From Candidatus Melainabacteria bacterium (lineage in GTDB: Bacteria > Cyanobacteriota > Vampirovibrionia > Gastranaerophilales > Gastranaerophilaceae): a DNA stretch of 64,000 nt. Location: assembly GCA_003258725.1 (NCBI GenBank), contig QHMG01000012.1, forward strand, positions 1 to 64,000. The letters run 5' to 3'. A program made the position numbers and the translations under genes. The notes beneath the pieces were generated by a model. The model made no database searches and was not told the DNA's origin. It saw nothing but the letters and a program-made list of their open reading frames with translations. Below are positions 7,770-16,942 of the stretch, in pieces. Every line of letters begins with the position of its first letter. The first letter of the stretch is position 1.

Positions 7770-7988
7770 GTGTTTAGAAGTCGTGATATGGGACGAGCAG
7801 TAGCCGTTAGAAGATGGACACCAACAGCGTTAGATTGCTATAAACGTGGTTGCAATTGTGAAGGTTGTTTCTACAAAGATTTCTTCTCTGGCTCATCTCA
7901 AAAATGCCAAATGAAGGCTTCTGTTTTAGAATTAGTGAGAGTTTTAGGTACTCCAAACGTTGAATTACAACAAATCATTTCTGATTAA
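7770..7988 (+). CDS. Cys-rich mini-protein of unknown function
   Basis: I place the start at GTG 7770, 9 nt after a strong TTGGAGG ribosome site, giving 72 residues; the frame upstream is open but has no ribosome site. The sequence has a Cys cluster CYKRGCNCEGC followed by a fifth Cys (QKCQMK), spaced CxxxxCxCxxC, then a helix (MKASVLELVRVLG). This could hold zinc or an iron-sulfur cluster. The family is not recognised. It precedes hpf by 86 bases in the same direction. Confidence 0.65.
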   Translation: MFRSRDMGRAVAVRRWTPTALDCYKRGCNCEGCFYKDFFSGSSQKCQMKASVLELVRVLGTPNVELQQIISD

Positions 7989-8074
7989 TTATGTTAACAA
8001 TACATAATTGATTAATTGATTTTAAATCTTGTTTCTAGTATTCTATCTATAAAACTAACATTGGAGGCTTAATA

Positions 8075-8458
8075 ATGCGTATACACGTAAACGGACGAAA
8101 CATCGAAATCACAGAAGCTATCAAGGCTTATGTAAAAGAAAAAATTGGTAAAGTAGCTACACACTACGACCAAATTCAAGGTATTGAAGTAATTTTATCA
8201 GTTATCAAAAATCCAGCTGCTGCAGAAAAACACATCGCAGAAGTTAGATGCAACTTAGACAAAGTTAAAATTCATTTAGAAGAATCTGCTGAATCTATGT
8301 ATGCTAGCATTGATTTATTATCTGATAAATTATTAAGACAAGTTCAAAAAGTTAAAGATAAAGCATTATCTTCTAACAAAGCATCTATCAGAATGGAAAA
8401 TGTTGACAACAACGATGAAGAAGAAATCGAAGTTGTTGAAGCAATGCCAGAAGAATAG
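8075..8458 (+). CDS. hpf: Ribosome hibernation promoting factor (HPF/RaiA family)
   Basis: A 127-residue protein with the full S30AE/HPF domain: MRIHVNGRNIEITEAIKAYVKEKIGK and the conserved AEVRCNLDKVKIHLEESAESMYASIDLLSDKLLRQ region. It binds the decoding centre of the 30S subunit and shuts down ribosomes in stationary phase. It ends about 20 residues after the domain in an acidic tail, so it is a short form lacking the C-terminal dimerisation domain of long HPF. A GGAGG site precedes the ATG. The glycosyltransferase gene follows after 5 bases. Confidence 0.93.
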   Translation: MRIHVNGRNIEITEAIKAYVKEKIGKVATHYDQIQGIEVILSVIKNPAAAEKHIAEVRCNLDKVKIHLEESAESMYASIDLLSDKLLRQVQKVKDKALSSNKASIRMENVDNNDEEEIEVVEAMPEE

Positions 8459-8463
8459 ATATC

Positions 8464-9255
8464 ATGCTTAACGGTAAAAAAATTGTTGTTATCATGCCTG
8501 CTTACAACGCAGAGCATACGTTAAAACAAACTTATGATGAAATTTACCGTGAATTTGTAGATGAAATTATTTTAGTAGACGACAGCTCTTTAGATAACAC
8601 TAAAGAGCTGTCGAAATCTTTAAATATCACAACTATTGTACACAAGGAGAATAAAGGTTATGGGGGCAATCAAAAGTCTTGCTACCTTGCTGCGTTAAAG
8701 GCTGGAGCTGACATTGTTATTATGTTGCACCCTGATTATCAATATACACCTAAACTTATCCCTGCAATGGTATCTATGATGGCATTTGAACAGTATGATG
8801 CCGTTATGGCGTCTCGTATGCTTGGAAATTCAGCGTTAAAAGGTGGTATGCCATTATATAAATTTATAGCAAATAAGTTTTTGACAGGGTTTGAAAACTT
8901 CTTTTTAGGTGAAAAATTATCTGAATACCATACAGGTTTTAGAGGCTTTACAAGAGAGGTTTTAGAAAAATTACCACTTGCAAGTTGCAATGATGATTTT
9001 ATTTTTGACAACGAAATTTTAGCACTATTGTTCTTTAATAATTACAACATTGGCGAAATTTCTTGTCCTACAAAATATTTTAAAGAAGCATCATCAATTA
9101 ACTTTACACGCTCATGCAAGTATGGTTTTGGCGTTTTGGGTGTAAGTTTGCTTTACAGACTTGCAAAAATAGGTATTAAATTGGGTATCTTTAGAAAAGA
9201 CTGCAAAAACTTAGACCTAAACACAGAATTAACTTATTATTACAAAGAGCATTAA
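8464..9255 (+). CDS. Family 2 glycosyltransferase
   Basis: A 263-residue GT-A enzyme. The N-terminal motif VVIMPAYNAEHTL is followed by VDDSS, the nucleotide-sugar site, then MLHPDYQY with the acidic metal-binding pair and a TGFRGFTREVLEKLP acceptor segment. There is no C-terminal membrane region, so it is shorter than DPM1-with-TM types. Related enzymes transfer sugars to dolichol/undecaprenyl phosphate or other glycans; the acceptor here is unknown. It starts 5 bases after hpf and is probably cotranscribed. It ends with no gap against the convergent efflux operon. Confidence 0.88.
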   Translation: MLNGKKIVVIMPAYNAEHTLKQTYDEIYREFVDEIILVDDSSLDNTKELSKSLNITTIVHKENKGYGGNQKSCYLAALKAGADIVIMLHPDYQYTPKLIPAMVSMMAFEQYDAVMASRMLGNSALKGGMPLYKFIANKFLTGFENFFLGEKLSEYHTGFRGFTREVLEKLPLASCNDDFIFDNEILALLFFNNYNIGEISCPTKYFKEASSINFTRSCKYGFGVLGVSLLYRLAKIGIKLGIFRKDCKNLDLNTELTYYYKEH

Positions 9256-10416
9256 TTATTTTTCGTTTAAATCGTCTTTATGAAATTTCTTTTTAATTAC
9301 GTAAATTGATGAGGCAAAATACAATCCACAAAGGAAGATTAGCCATAAGAAGTCATATTTTACATTCCAAAATGTTGCATTCATTTGGTTTACCTTGATA
9401 ATTCCGTCAACTCCGCAAGTTGCAGGGATAAAATATGCCACAATATTTAACCATTGTGGAATTGCCTCTTTAGGCCAAATTAAACCAGGAAGGAATATAA
9501 AGATTAAAGAGGTTACAACTAATATCAACAATGAAGATTCTCTTTTTTTAAAGTAGTAAGAAATTGTATGAGAGAAAAATCCTGCACCATAGAACATTGG
9601 TATCAAAATTAATATCAATGGCAAAAGATTGTATGACATTGGATATTTGCAAATTGCTGGATATATCAAGAAATAAAATATTGAATAAAACATATATAGC
9701 AATACATAAGCCGTACATCTTCCAAATAAAGTTATTGGAATATCCTCCTCTTTTTTACAATAATTTTCTTTTAATTCGTGTCGTGTACCTTGCATCAAGC
9801 CAATACCCACAACTAAAGTTTGATGAAGAATTAATATTAAAATTACAGGATAAACATAAGTTTCATAACCACCAGCAGGATTATAAAGTGGCACTTGTAC
9901 AAATTCAAAAGGCTGTTTTACAGTCATTGCAACATCTTTTGGCATACCTTTTTTAAGCAGTTTTCCCACTTCAATTTTTGCCCCATAATTTATCGCAGTT
10001 TGAACAACTGCTGAATAAATCGTTTTATAAATAATCAAATAACTTGAATCTGCATAGGTTGAAACAACCGCTTGAGAACCTCTTTTAATTTCTTTTTGAA
10101 AATCACGAGGAACTATTACATAACCTTTAATATTGCCTTTATAAAATTGGTGCTTAGCCTCATCAATACTTACAAGACGAGAAACTACATTGACAGAATC
10201 TGTCGCATTCAAGTTGCGTATAAACTCATGTGACATTTTTGTACCGTCAAAATCAACAACACCAATTGGTGCCTCTTTAATAATTTCGGTCGAATAAGGC
10301 AACATATAAAAGATAGAATATGCAACAACACCAATAATCATAATCAGCATTGCGCCTGATTCTTTGCGAAACAAATCAAATTCATCTTTTATGATATCAA
10401 TTAATTTCTTCATCAT
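9256..10416 (-). CDS. ABC-2 type membrane permease (efflux operon, second permease)
   Basis: About 386 residues from the ATG at 10416. This start overlaps the upstream stop as ATGA and follows AAGGTGG. The topology is one N-terminal membrane helix, a large extracytoplasmic domain (about 40-170, with the IGVVDFDGTKMSHEFIRNL and VIVPRDFQKEIKRG motifs), then five or six helices. This is the YhhJ/YbhR-type ABC-2 layout. It probably pairs with the next permease to export a hydrophobic compound through HlyD and TolC. No ATP-binding subunit is encoded in the operon. Confidence 0.85.
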   Translation of the reverse strand: MMKKLIDIIKDEFDLFRKESGAMLIMIIGVVAYSIFYMLPYSTEIIKEAPIGVVDFDGTKMSHEFIRNLNATDSVNVVSRLVSIDEAKHQFYKGNIKGYVIVPRDFQKEIKRGSQAVVSTYADSSYLIIYKTIYSAVVQTAINYGAKIEVGKLLKKGMPKDVAMTVKQPFEFVQVPLYNPAGGYETYVYPVILILILHQTLVVGIGLMQGTRHELKENYCKKEEDIPITLFGRCTAYVLLYMFYSIFYFLIYPAICKYPMSYNLLPLILILIPMFYGAGFFSHTISYYFKKRESSLLILVVTSLIFIFLPGLIWPKEAIPQWLNIVAYFIPATCGVDGIIKVNQMNATFWNVKYDFLWLIFLCGLYFASSIYVIKKKFHKDDLNEK

Positions 10417-11576
10417 GATTGATACCACCTTTTTTCGTCCATTGCTAACTTTTTAAGTCTAATCAACGCCAACAATCCCACTGCTGACAAAATTAACATT
10501 GAATTTATATGTTTAAAATCATAAATAATCGGAATTTGCCTTAAAGACTGGTCAATCATAACTTGAACCCAATAACTTAACGGTAAAGTAGCGCTGTAAG
10601 CCTTTGCAATACATGGCATAACCATTACAGGATAAGTTACCCCTGCAAAAGCAAAACCCATTGCTACATAGAACGCTGCATTGCTTAAACCGTATCTAAA
10701 ATTACCATTGAGTGAAATAAAGATAATTGAAACACAACAACAAGTAAAAATAAATAAAAGTGTTGATAAAATACCCATAAACCAATCGCCAGTATAAGGG
10801 ATTCCCATGATTATAAAATATGTACCAAACAAAATAGCAAAAAGCATTAAAAATACTGCAAAATAGGGGATTAATTTGCCAAAATAAGCCTTGATTATTG
10901 AACCATCTGCCGATTTTAACCACTCTTTTGTTGTTCCGTACTTAAATTCTGTACCTAAAGCCCAAAGCATTGTCAAAATTAAATGAATTTGCAAAATATG
11001 TCCAAATGCTACAATAGAAAGGAAATATTGATAGTTAAAATAAGGATTTGAACGAACATGTTCATTCACTCTTATCAAATTAGCCTGCTTAATTGCCTCA
11101 TCCATTGGTAAACCTCTTTTAGAGCGAATAGTTGCATCAAGCCCTACCATCATTGTTTGCACCAACATTGTCACATCTTTTGAAATAATTCCACCAATTA
11201 AAATTCTTTGATTATTATAATAAAATAAAAGTTTTGGTTGTTTTAGCCTATAAATATCTTTTTGAAAATCACGAGGAATTGCAACAAAAGCGTATGCTTT
11301 ACCCTCAGTAAGTAATTGACGCCCTTCTTCAAGGCTTGTAACATTATATTTTATAGAGCAAGAAGGCAATGCCTCTAAATCTCTTACAAACATTCTTGAA
11401 AAAGCAGAATTATCCTCATTCAAAACAGCTATTGGCATATCTGTTGGCGAACCTTTTGAAAAAATCAAACAAATTACCAAGCACATCACCAAAGGCATTA
11501 TAAATGCCACTGTCCAAAACAATGGCTCTTTATAAATCCGTTTTATTTCTCGTTTTACAACATTTTTTAATGACAT
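10413..11576 (-). CDS. ABC-2 type membrane permease (efflux operon, first permease)
   Basis: A 387-residue paralogue of the following gene with the same architecture: helix at about 20-40, a periplasmic domain with IAVLNEDNSAFSRMFVRDL and AFVAIPRDFQKDIYRL, then a cluster of helices from about 185 to the end. The start overlaps the hlyD stop by one base (TAATG). The two permeases most likely form a heterodimer. Confidence 0.85.
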   Translation of the reverse strand: MSLKNVVKREIKRIYKEPLFWTVAFIMPLVMCLVICLIFSKGSPTDMPIAVLNEDNSAFSRMFVRDLEALPSCSIKYNVTSLEEGRQLLTEGKAYAFVAIPRDFQKDIYRLKQPKLLFYYNNQRILIGGIISKDVTMLVQTMMVGLDATIRSKRGLPMDEAIKQANLIRVNEHVRSNPYFNYQYFLSIVAFGHILQIHLILTMLWALGTEFKYGTTKEWLKSADGSIIKAYFGKLIPYFAVFLMLFAILFGTYFIIMGIPYTGDWFMGILSTLLFIFTCCCVSIIFISLNGNFRYGLSNAAFYVAMGFAFAGVTYPVMVMPCIAKAYSATLPLSYWVQVMIDQSLRQIPIIYDFKHINSMLILSAVGLLALIRLKKLAMDEKRWYQS

Positions 11577-12517
11577 TATTTAAGTTTCTTCCAATCAAAA
11601 ACTGCACTCATGCCGGCACGTAAGCCATCAACTTTTTCAACAGGAACAGCACGAACTTCAAAAGTTTTCATATCAAAATCACCTTTTGCTTTTGTAGCTC
11701 GCCAATTTGCAAAATCACCCATTACAGAGATGTAATTTACTCTGACCTTTACAGGTTCTTTGCCTATTGCAGGAATTTTTACGTTAAATTCTGTACCGTC
11801 TTTAATTTTTGCCAACAAGTCCTCTCTCAAGTTAAACACAACCCAACAGTCATTATCGTCAACAATAGTTACAATCGGATAACCTGCACCAACAAGTTCA
11901 CCTTCTTCAACATTAATTTCTGTGATTACACCGTCAATTGGAGCAACAATTGTGTTTTCCTTCAAGTAAGATTGAACTTCATCATTTGCACCCATTGCAC
12001 GTTTTACATTTGCCGCAGCTGAAAGTTTGTCCTCAATACGGCTACCTGTAACTAGCATATTGTAATTATCTTGTGCAGCTTGATATTTAGCTCTTGCTTC
12101 ATCAAGTTTTTGAGTCGGAATTACACCTTCATCATGCAATCTGTTTAATCTATCAAATGTCTTTTTGGCTAAATCTCTTGATGCTTTTGCCATACTAATT
12201 TGTTCATTCCTAGCACCATTATTAACTTTTTCTTGTTGAGCTAAAGCTAGTTGAACTGTTGCATCAACTTGAGCCGCTTTGGCATTAATATCTGGAGTAT
12301 CTAGAGCAATCAAAACGTCACCTTTTTTAACTCTATCGCCTTTTTTATAATTAATCTTTTCTATACGACCTGTAATTTTTGATGCCAAATCAACCGTTTT
12401 AACATCAACTTCACCCTGTAGCAACATTGTATTTGCTTGCATAAACGCATAAACACAACCTATTATGGCTAAAATTACTGCTACAAAAAATACTCCTGTA
12501 ATTGCTTTTTTATTCAT
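11576..12517 (-). CDS. HlyD-family membrane fusion (periplasmic adaptor) protein
   Basis: A 313-residue protein. Its membrane anchor (about 6-26) is followed by a biotinyl-lipoyl half-motif (ASKITGRIEKINYKKGDRVKKGDVLIALD), a coiled-coil hairpin (about 85-165), and the second lipoyl half with beta-barrel (IVAPIDGVITEINVEEGELV). It bridges the inner-membrane permeases and the outer-membrane TolC channel. Good GAGGA site; 11 bases after tolC. It resembles the YhiI/EmrA group more than RND adaptors. Confidence 0.9.
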   Translation of the reverse strand: MNKKAITGVFFVAVILAIIGCVYAFMQANTMLLQGEVDVKTVDLASKITGRIEKINYKKGDRVKKGDVLIALDTPDINAKAAQVDATVQLALAQQEKVNNGARNEQISMAKASRDLAKKTFDRLNRLHDEGVIPTQKLDEARAKYQAAQDNYNMLVTGSRIEDKLSAAANVKRAMGANDEVQSYLKENTIVAPIDGVITEINVEEGELVGAGYPIVTIVDDNDCWVVFNLREDLLAKIKDGTEFNVKIPAIGKEPVKVRVNYISVMGDFANWRATKAKGDFDMKTFEVRAVPVEKVDGLRAGMSAVFDWKKLK

Positions 12518-12528
12518 ATTATCCTCGC

Positions 12529-13923
12529 TTAAAATTTTTCTGTTTTAGAATTTGATATATAGTTCAAAATTGCTTTTGTATCACCATTTGTTTTTAATAA
12601 ATCTGTCAAGGTCACGTCATAGTTATAAATTGAATTTAATCGTTCAATTTTAACCTTAGATAACATCATTTGAGCATCAGTAACTTGTAAAGACGTTCCA
12701 AAGCCTTCTCTAAATGCCAAAGATGATGTTCTTAATGCCTCTTTTGCATTTTCTATTGATTTTGAAGAACTGTCGTATTGCTCTTTATATTTCATTAACT
12801 CTTGATATTGCTTTACAACAAGGCTTTCAAGGTTATATTCTGCATCTGATATTTCAAAATCTACCATTTTTCTTTCACAATTTGCAGCCTTAACATCGTT
12901 TAATCTTGAAAAACCGTCAAACAGTAACCAATTTGCAGTTCCACCTATTGCTGCTCTTGGAAACGCTTCTGACAAATGGCTTGCTGCTGCAACATCATAA
13001 GCAAAAAGGCTTAATGTTGGTGAATAATTTGCCATTTTTGCATGATATTTAGCATTTAAAGCCTTTTTCTTTGCTCTTAGTTGTTTTAATTGCGGATTGT
13101 TTGCCTTAACATTCTCTTTCATTGCAACAACATCAATTGTGCTATCGTCATAAACAAACAACAACGAATTTGGTTGAATATAAATATCTTTCAGATTTGC
13201 TTCTTGCGCTTTTATCAAAGTTTTCAAACCTTCTTCTACTACATTTGCATCTCTCAAAGATGCTTTGTAATCACGCATTGCATCTGCATAAGCAACTTCT
13301 GCATGTAAGCGTTCTGATTTTGAAATTATACCTTCTTTTTCTAATAATTTGGCATCTTTTAAGTGTTGTGCGATACCGTCAGCAACTTGTTTTCTAACTT
13401 CAACAACATCTCTTGCCATTCTTAAACCGTAATAGCGTTTTACAAGTTCTAAAGTAAGTTCATCTTGAACCTCTTTATATTTTTCATTTGAAACCTCTAA
13501 TTTAGCTCTTGCTGCAGCGTGGTTTGATAATAATTTACCACCAGTAAAAATATTCCAAACAACAGCACCACCAGCTGTAAACACATTTTTATCTTGAATT
13601 GGTGTTGTTATACTTGCAGGAATTACAGGTATTGTAGAACCTGTTGGGGAAGTCAATGTCAAATCGTGGTTAAAATGAATATAAGTGGCATTCAAGCCAA
13701 CTTTTGGAGAAAATTGTCCTAAGGCAGAACGCTTTTCGTACTTCATTTGTTTAATTAATTCGTTATAAGCCTTTAATTTGTTATTATTTTCAAGCATTAA
13801 CTCATACGCTTGCTCAAAAGTTAAATCAATATGTTGAATTCCGCCTTTTTTAACCTCTGCACTAAACGCAGGTTGCATTAAAAACATTCCAGCTATAAAA
13901 AATAAACTTAAAATCTTTTTCAT
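12529..13923 (-). CDS. TolC-family outer-membrane efflux protein
   Basis: A 464-residue protein with a signal peptide (MKKILSLFFIAGMFLMQPAFSA). Two repeats of the outer membrane efflux domain contain long helices, with the typical LTFEQAYELMLENNNKLKAYNE start. It forms the outer-membrane duct for the downstream export proteins, confirming a Gram-negative type envelope. The start overlaps the tetR stop by one base and uses a GGAG site. Confidence 0.9.
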   Translation of the reverse strand: MKKILSLFFIAGMFLMQPAFSAEVKKGGIQHIDLTFEQAYELMLENNNKLKAYNELIKQMKYEKRSALGQFSPKVGLNATYIHFNHDLTLTSPTGSTIPVIPASITTPIQDKNVFTAGGAVVWNIFTGGKLLSNHAAARAKLEVSNEKYKEVQDELTLELVKRYYGLRMARDVVEVRKQVADGIAQHLKDAKLLEKEGIISKSERLHAEVAYADAMRDYKASLRDANVVEEGLKTLIKAQEANLKDIYIQPNSLLFVYDDSTIDVVAMKENVKANNPQLKQLRAKKKALNAKYHAKMANYSPTLSLFAYDVAAASHLSEAFPRAAIGGTANWLLFDGFSRLNDVKAANCERKMVDFEISDAEYNLESLVVKQYQELMKYKEQYDSSSKSIENAKEALRTSSLAFREGFGTSLQVTDAQMMLSKVKIERLNSIYNYDVTLTDLLKTNGDTKAILNYISNSKTEKF

Positions 13924-14498
13924 TACACTCCAACCAATCGTAAAAATCTTTCCATAATTTCATCTTGCTTTTCAAACAAATTGTCATTCTCTAATGAACA
14001 TTCAATATAACTATTTATAATTCCATCAAAAATTACAGCCAAAAGATAAGCATCATTATCTTCCATTGGTTTTAAATCCTTGATAATTCCAGCACAATAG
14101 TTGTAAGCCTTTGCCATTGGATGTTCTTTTCTACGAGAAATTCCTCTTAAAAACAACTGGTTATTTTGCATATAACCCTTAATAGTAGTTTTATTCTTTT
14201 CAAAATATTTAATCTTATACTCAACAACCATTTTTAATTTTTGTACAGGATTTGTTTCAACATCGCAATATTCTTGCATTTCAGCAGAGGCATTGTCAAT
14301 TATATACTTTAGCCAAGCCATGAACAAGCCCTCTTTTGATGCAAAATATCCGTAAATAGTGCCAACTCCAATACTCAAATCTTTTGAAATTCTATCAATC
14401 TGAGTTTTTTCATAACCCAAAGTTTTGAAATACTCGCTTGCAGTATCCAATATTAATTTTTTCTTAAATTCATCTACTTTTTGGTTCATATTAATCAT
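13923..14498 (-). CDS. TetR-family repressor of the efflux operon
   Basis: A 191-residue protein. The N-terminal TetR helix-turn-helix reads KKLILDTASEYFKTLGYEKTQIDRISKDLSIGVGTIYGYFASKEGLF (about 14-60, quoted in part); the C-terminal helices form the ligand domain. It is the first gene of the tetR-tolC-hlyD-permease-permease operon and probably represses itself and the pump until a substrate binds. A 17-base palindrome (14500-14516) lies directly upstream and fits an operator. An alternative ATG lies three codons downstream. Confidence 0.9.
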   Translation of the reverse strand: MINMNQKVDEFKKKLILDTASEYFKTLGYEKTQIDRISKDLSIGVGTIYGYFASKEGLFMAWLKYIIDNASAEMQEYCDVETNPVQKLKMVVEYKIKYFEKNKTTIKGYMQNNQLFLRGISRRKEHPMAKAYNYCAGIIKDLKPMEDNDAYLLAVIFDGIINSYIECSLENDNLFEKQDEIMERFLRLVGV

Positions 14499-14499
14499 A

Positions 14500-14516
14500 T
14501 TAGAATATTATTCCAA
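14500..14516. promoter_or_regulatory. Candidate TetR operator palindrome
   Basis: TTAGAATATTATTCCAA reads as TTnGAATnnnATTCnAA on both strands with one asymmetric pair. It ends 2 bases before the tetR start codon, overlapping the probable promoter. This is the usual place for an autorepressor site. Confidence 0.5.
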
Positions 14517-14630
14517 GTCAGAATGAAATTCTAGATTAAAATTTTAATTCTTTACAAATTTAAATAATTAAATATTTTAAGAATACCGCAATGCGTTCAC
14601 TCTCGTGCACTTATGTAATATGACATGACA

Positions 14631-14665
14631 AAGTGACGGCGAAGCCTTTGGCTTCGCCGTCACTT
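14631..14665. terminator. Strong hairpin after the purine phosphorylase gene
   Basis: 16-base arms (14631-14646, 14650-14665) with a TTT loop. A T run on the minus strand is short, so termination is likely but not certain. Confidence 0.6.
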
Positions 14666-14687
14666 AAAACAAATTATTTTTCAAAGA

Positions 14688-15494
14688 CTACATTGCTTTA
14701 ACACATTCAAATAACAATGATTTGAATTTACCTTTAACAGCGTTTGCAGCTTCAATAACTTCTTGGTGAGAAAGAACTTCACCTGTAATACCAGCTGCTG
14801 CGTTTGAAATACAGCTAATACCTAAAACCTTCATGCCACAATAATTTGCAGTCATCGCTTCTGGAACAGTCGACATACCAACTGCGTCTGCACCTAACAA
14901 TTCAACCATTTTTGTTTCTGATGGAGTTTCGTAGTTAGGACCTGTAAGAGCCATATAAACACCTTTTTTCAAGTTAATATCTAACTTTTTAGCTGCTGTC
15001 ATAGCGATTTCTTGCAAGTCTTTTTTATAAACTTCTGTCATATCAGGGAATCTTGGTCCTAATTCTTCATCGTTAGGTCCAATTAATGGATTTACGTGCA
15101 TAAAGTTGATATGATCTGTAATTAACATCAAGTCTGAAGCGTTGAATGTTCTATTAATACCACCAGCAGCGTTCGTTACTATTAAAGTTTTTACACCTAA
15201 TTTTTTGAACACTTTTACAGGGTATACAACCTTTTGAATTGGGTGTCCTTCATAATAGTGGAAACGACCTTGCATCATTACAACTTTTTTACCAGCAACA
15301 GTCGCAAAAACTAATTGTCCTTTATGACCTTTTACTGTTGATGCCTCAAAACCAGGAATATCCTTGTATGACAATGCGATATCACAAAAATCATCTGCAA
15401 AATCGCCTAAACCCGAACCCAATACAATTGCAATTTCAGGTGCAAAATTGTTTGTTTTTTCGTTGATATAATCAACTGTTTCTTTTAATTGCAT
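14688..15494 (-). CDS. punA: Purine nucleoside phosphorylase
   Basis: A 268-residue trimeric-type PNP. Motifs in order are IVLGSGLGDFADDF, the GHKGQLVFATVAGKKVVMMQGRFHYYEGH phosphate-site region (quoted in part), VTNAAGGIN, ALTGPNYETPSE and GMSTVPEA. It splits inosine and guanosine with phosphate into base and ribose-1-phosphate for purine salvage in the cytoplasm. AGGAG site. It follows the omega-like gene by 45 bases on the same strand. Confidence 0.95.
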   Translation of the reverse strand: MQLKETVDYINEKTNNFAPEIAIVLGSGLGDFADDFCDIALSYKDIPGFEASTVKGHKGQLVFATVAGKKVVMMQGRFHYYEGHPIQKVVYPVKVFKKLGVKTLIVTNAAGGINRTFNASDLMLITDHINFMHVNPLIGPNDEELGPRFPDMTEVYKKDLQEIAMTAAKKLDINLKKGVYMALTGPNYETPSETKMVELLGADAVGMSTVPEAMTANYCGMKVLGISCISNAAAGITGEVLSHQEVIEAANAVKGKFKSLLFECVKAM

Positions 15495-15539
15495 CTATTA
15501 AAATCTCCTAAATAAATAATAAACACTATCCTCGTTAGA

Positions 15540-15788
15540 TTAACCAACAAGTCTATTATCATCGGCTTCTGACGCTTTAACCATAATTGCGTGTTCTACC
15601 GGATTTTCTTTTTTATAAGAGTTATCAAAGTTGTTGTATTCATCAAAACCAAAAGCATCTTCTCTTGCTTTTCTTGCTTGGTTTTCATCTACTAATTTTT
15701 TAGCCAATTCAGCAATTTCATATACTAATTGGTATCTATTTTCTGTATTTTCGTTTAAATCCCATGCAACTCTAATAATTTGATCCAT
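15540..15788 (-). CDS. Possible divergent RNA polymerase omega subunit
   Basis: An 82-residue acidic protein. The segment ENRYQLVYEIAELAKKLVDE resembles the omega core NRFxLVxxAxxRAxQL, and a later NPVEHAIMVKASEAD resembles the KPVxxALxEIxxG strand. The match is short and the expected N-terminal lead differs, so the call is tentative. A clear GAGGT site supports the start. It is cotranscribed with purine phosphorylase. If it is not RpoZ, it is a small conserved hypothetical. Confidence 0.5.
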   Translation of the reverse strand: MDQIIRVAWDLNENTENRYQLVYEIAELAKKLVDENQARKAREDAFGFDEYNNFDNSYKKENPVEHAIMVKASEADDNRLVG

Positions 15789-15936
15789 TTTAAAACCTCA
15801 TATTTCTTTCGTTTTTAATTTTATAATAGAAAAAATTTTTAATCAAGAACAAGTTTTTACTCACATAATTAAATCCACTAAAAGCATTACTATCTATATG
15901 TTTTAGCCCATATAAGTTAAGCCATTTTTATCAAAT

Positions 15937-15954
15937 ACTAGCCATTCAGCTAGT
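15937..15954. promoter_or_regulatory. Inverted repeat upstream of the response regulator
   Basis: ACTAGC (15937-15942) and GCTAGT (15949-15954) flank six bases, 80 nt before the response regulator gene. It is a candidate binding site for a dimeric regulator, possibly the gene's own product. Confidence 0.3.
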
Positions 15955-16035
15955 GTAATACTAGACGGTTGGTTAATTACAAAATAATAGAAAGTGTAAT
16001 TTAATAGAATTGTAATAAGCAAAGGAGAGTTAAAA

Positions 16036-16713
16036 ATGTCATTACCCCAAACTAAAACTATATCCGTAGTTATCATTGAAGACTTCAAACTTACAAGAGT
16101 AGGTCTAAGATGCGCTCTAAACGCAAATCCAGACATTGAGGTTGTTGGTGAATGTGAAGACGCATTTGAAGGTTTAGAAACTATAAAAAAGACTAACCCA
16201 GATGTCGTTCTAATGGACTTAGGTCTACCGAAAATGAACGGTATCGAGGCGACTATTAAAGTTAAAGAATTTAATCCTAAAATTAAAGTTATTGCACTAA
16301 CTTCTCACGACAGGGAAGAAGAAGTGCTTGCCGCACTAAGCTCTGGTGCAACTGCATATTGTCTGAAAGACATTGACCCGACTAAACTTGCTGATGTTGT
16401 TAGAGATGTTGCAAAAGGTGTTTGCTGGCTTGACCCAGAAGTTGCACAAATGGCTTTAAACTCATTTCCAAAAGTTGAAAGCACTAGAATTTTATCTAAC
16501 TCAATGTCACAAGAAGGACGAGTTCCACTAACTGAACGTGAATACGAAGTGCTAAAACACCTTGTTATGGGTAAAAGCAACACTGAAATTGCTAAAGAAT
16601 TAATTGTTTCTGTTCACACAGCAAAAGCTCACGTTTGTTCTATTCTTCAAAAAATGTGTGTAAGTGACCGTGTTCAAGCTGCAGTTAAAGCGGTTAAAGA
16701 AGGATTAGTATAA
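16036..16713 (+). CDS. NarL/FixJ-family response regulator (orphan)
   Basis: A 225-residue protein. The receiver domain (about 9-125) has an acidic pocket Glu15/Asp16, phosphoacceptor Asp61 in VVLMDLGLP, and conserved Lys in AYCLKD. The LuxR-type helix-turn-helix (about 160-222) begins LTEREYEVLKHLVMGKSNTEIAKEL. No histidine kinase lies in the window, so the partner is encoded elsewhere. Good AAGGAGAG site. It is monocistronic, ended by the hairpin at 16768-16796. Confidence 0.93.
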   Translation: MSLPQTKTISVVIIEDFKLTRVGLRCALNANPDIEVVGECEDAFEGLETIKKTNPDVVLMDLGLPKMNGIEATIKVKEFNPKIKVIALTSHDREEEVLAALSSGATAYCLKDIDPTKLADVVRDVAKGVCWLDPEVAQMALNSFPKVESTRILSNSMSQEGRVPLTEREYEVLKHLVMGKSNTEIAKELIVSVHTAKAHVCSILQKMCVSDRVQAAVKAVKEGLV

Positions 16714-16767
16714 TTCTCGATAATCTATTGGCATATATTATTTGTTATTTCTTCTATGTACGAAAAA

Positions 16768-16796
16768 AACGGGCGATGATTTTATCATCGCCCGTT
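16768..16796 (+). terminator. Terminator after the response regulator
   Basis: AACGGGCGATGAT and its complement flank a TTT loop, followed by ACTTTTT. Confidence 0.8.
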
Positions 16797-16942
16797 ACTT
16801 TTTAAAACCTTATTTTCTTTCTCTTTTTCTCGTTGTTCTCTCTCGCTTATGTTGAATGTTGAATTGTTGTTGAATATTGAATGAGTGTATTTTATTTATT
16901 AACAGATACGGTGTGTGTTTTATTATATCTACAAAAAGTCAA

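Noticed and set aside
9256..13923. TolC/HlyD operon as the secretion system of the giant RTX protein
   Set aside because: The permeases are ABC-2 type without an ATPase, unlike HlyB-type exporters. The operon is 35 kb away and has its own TetR regulator.
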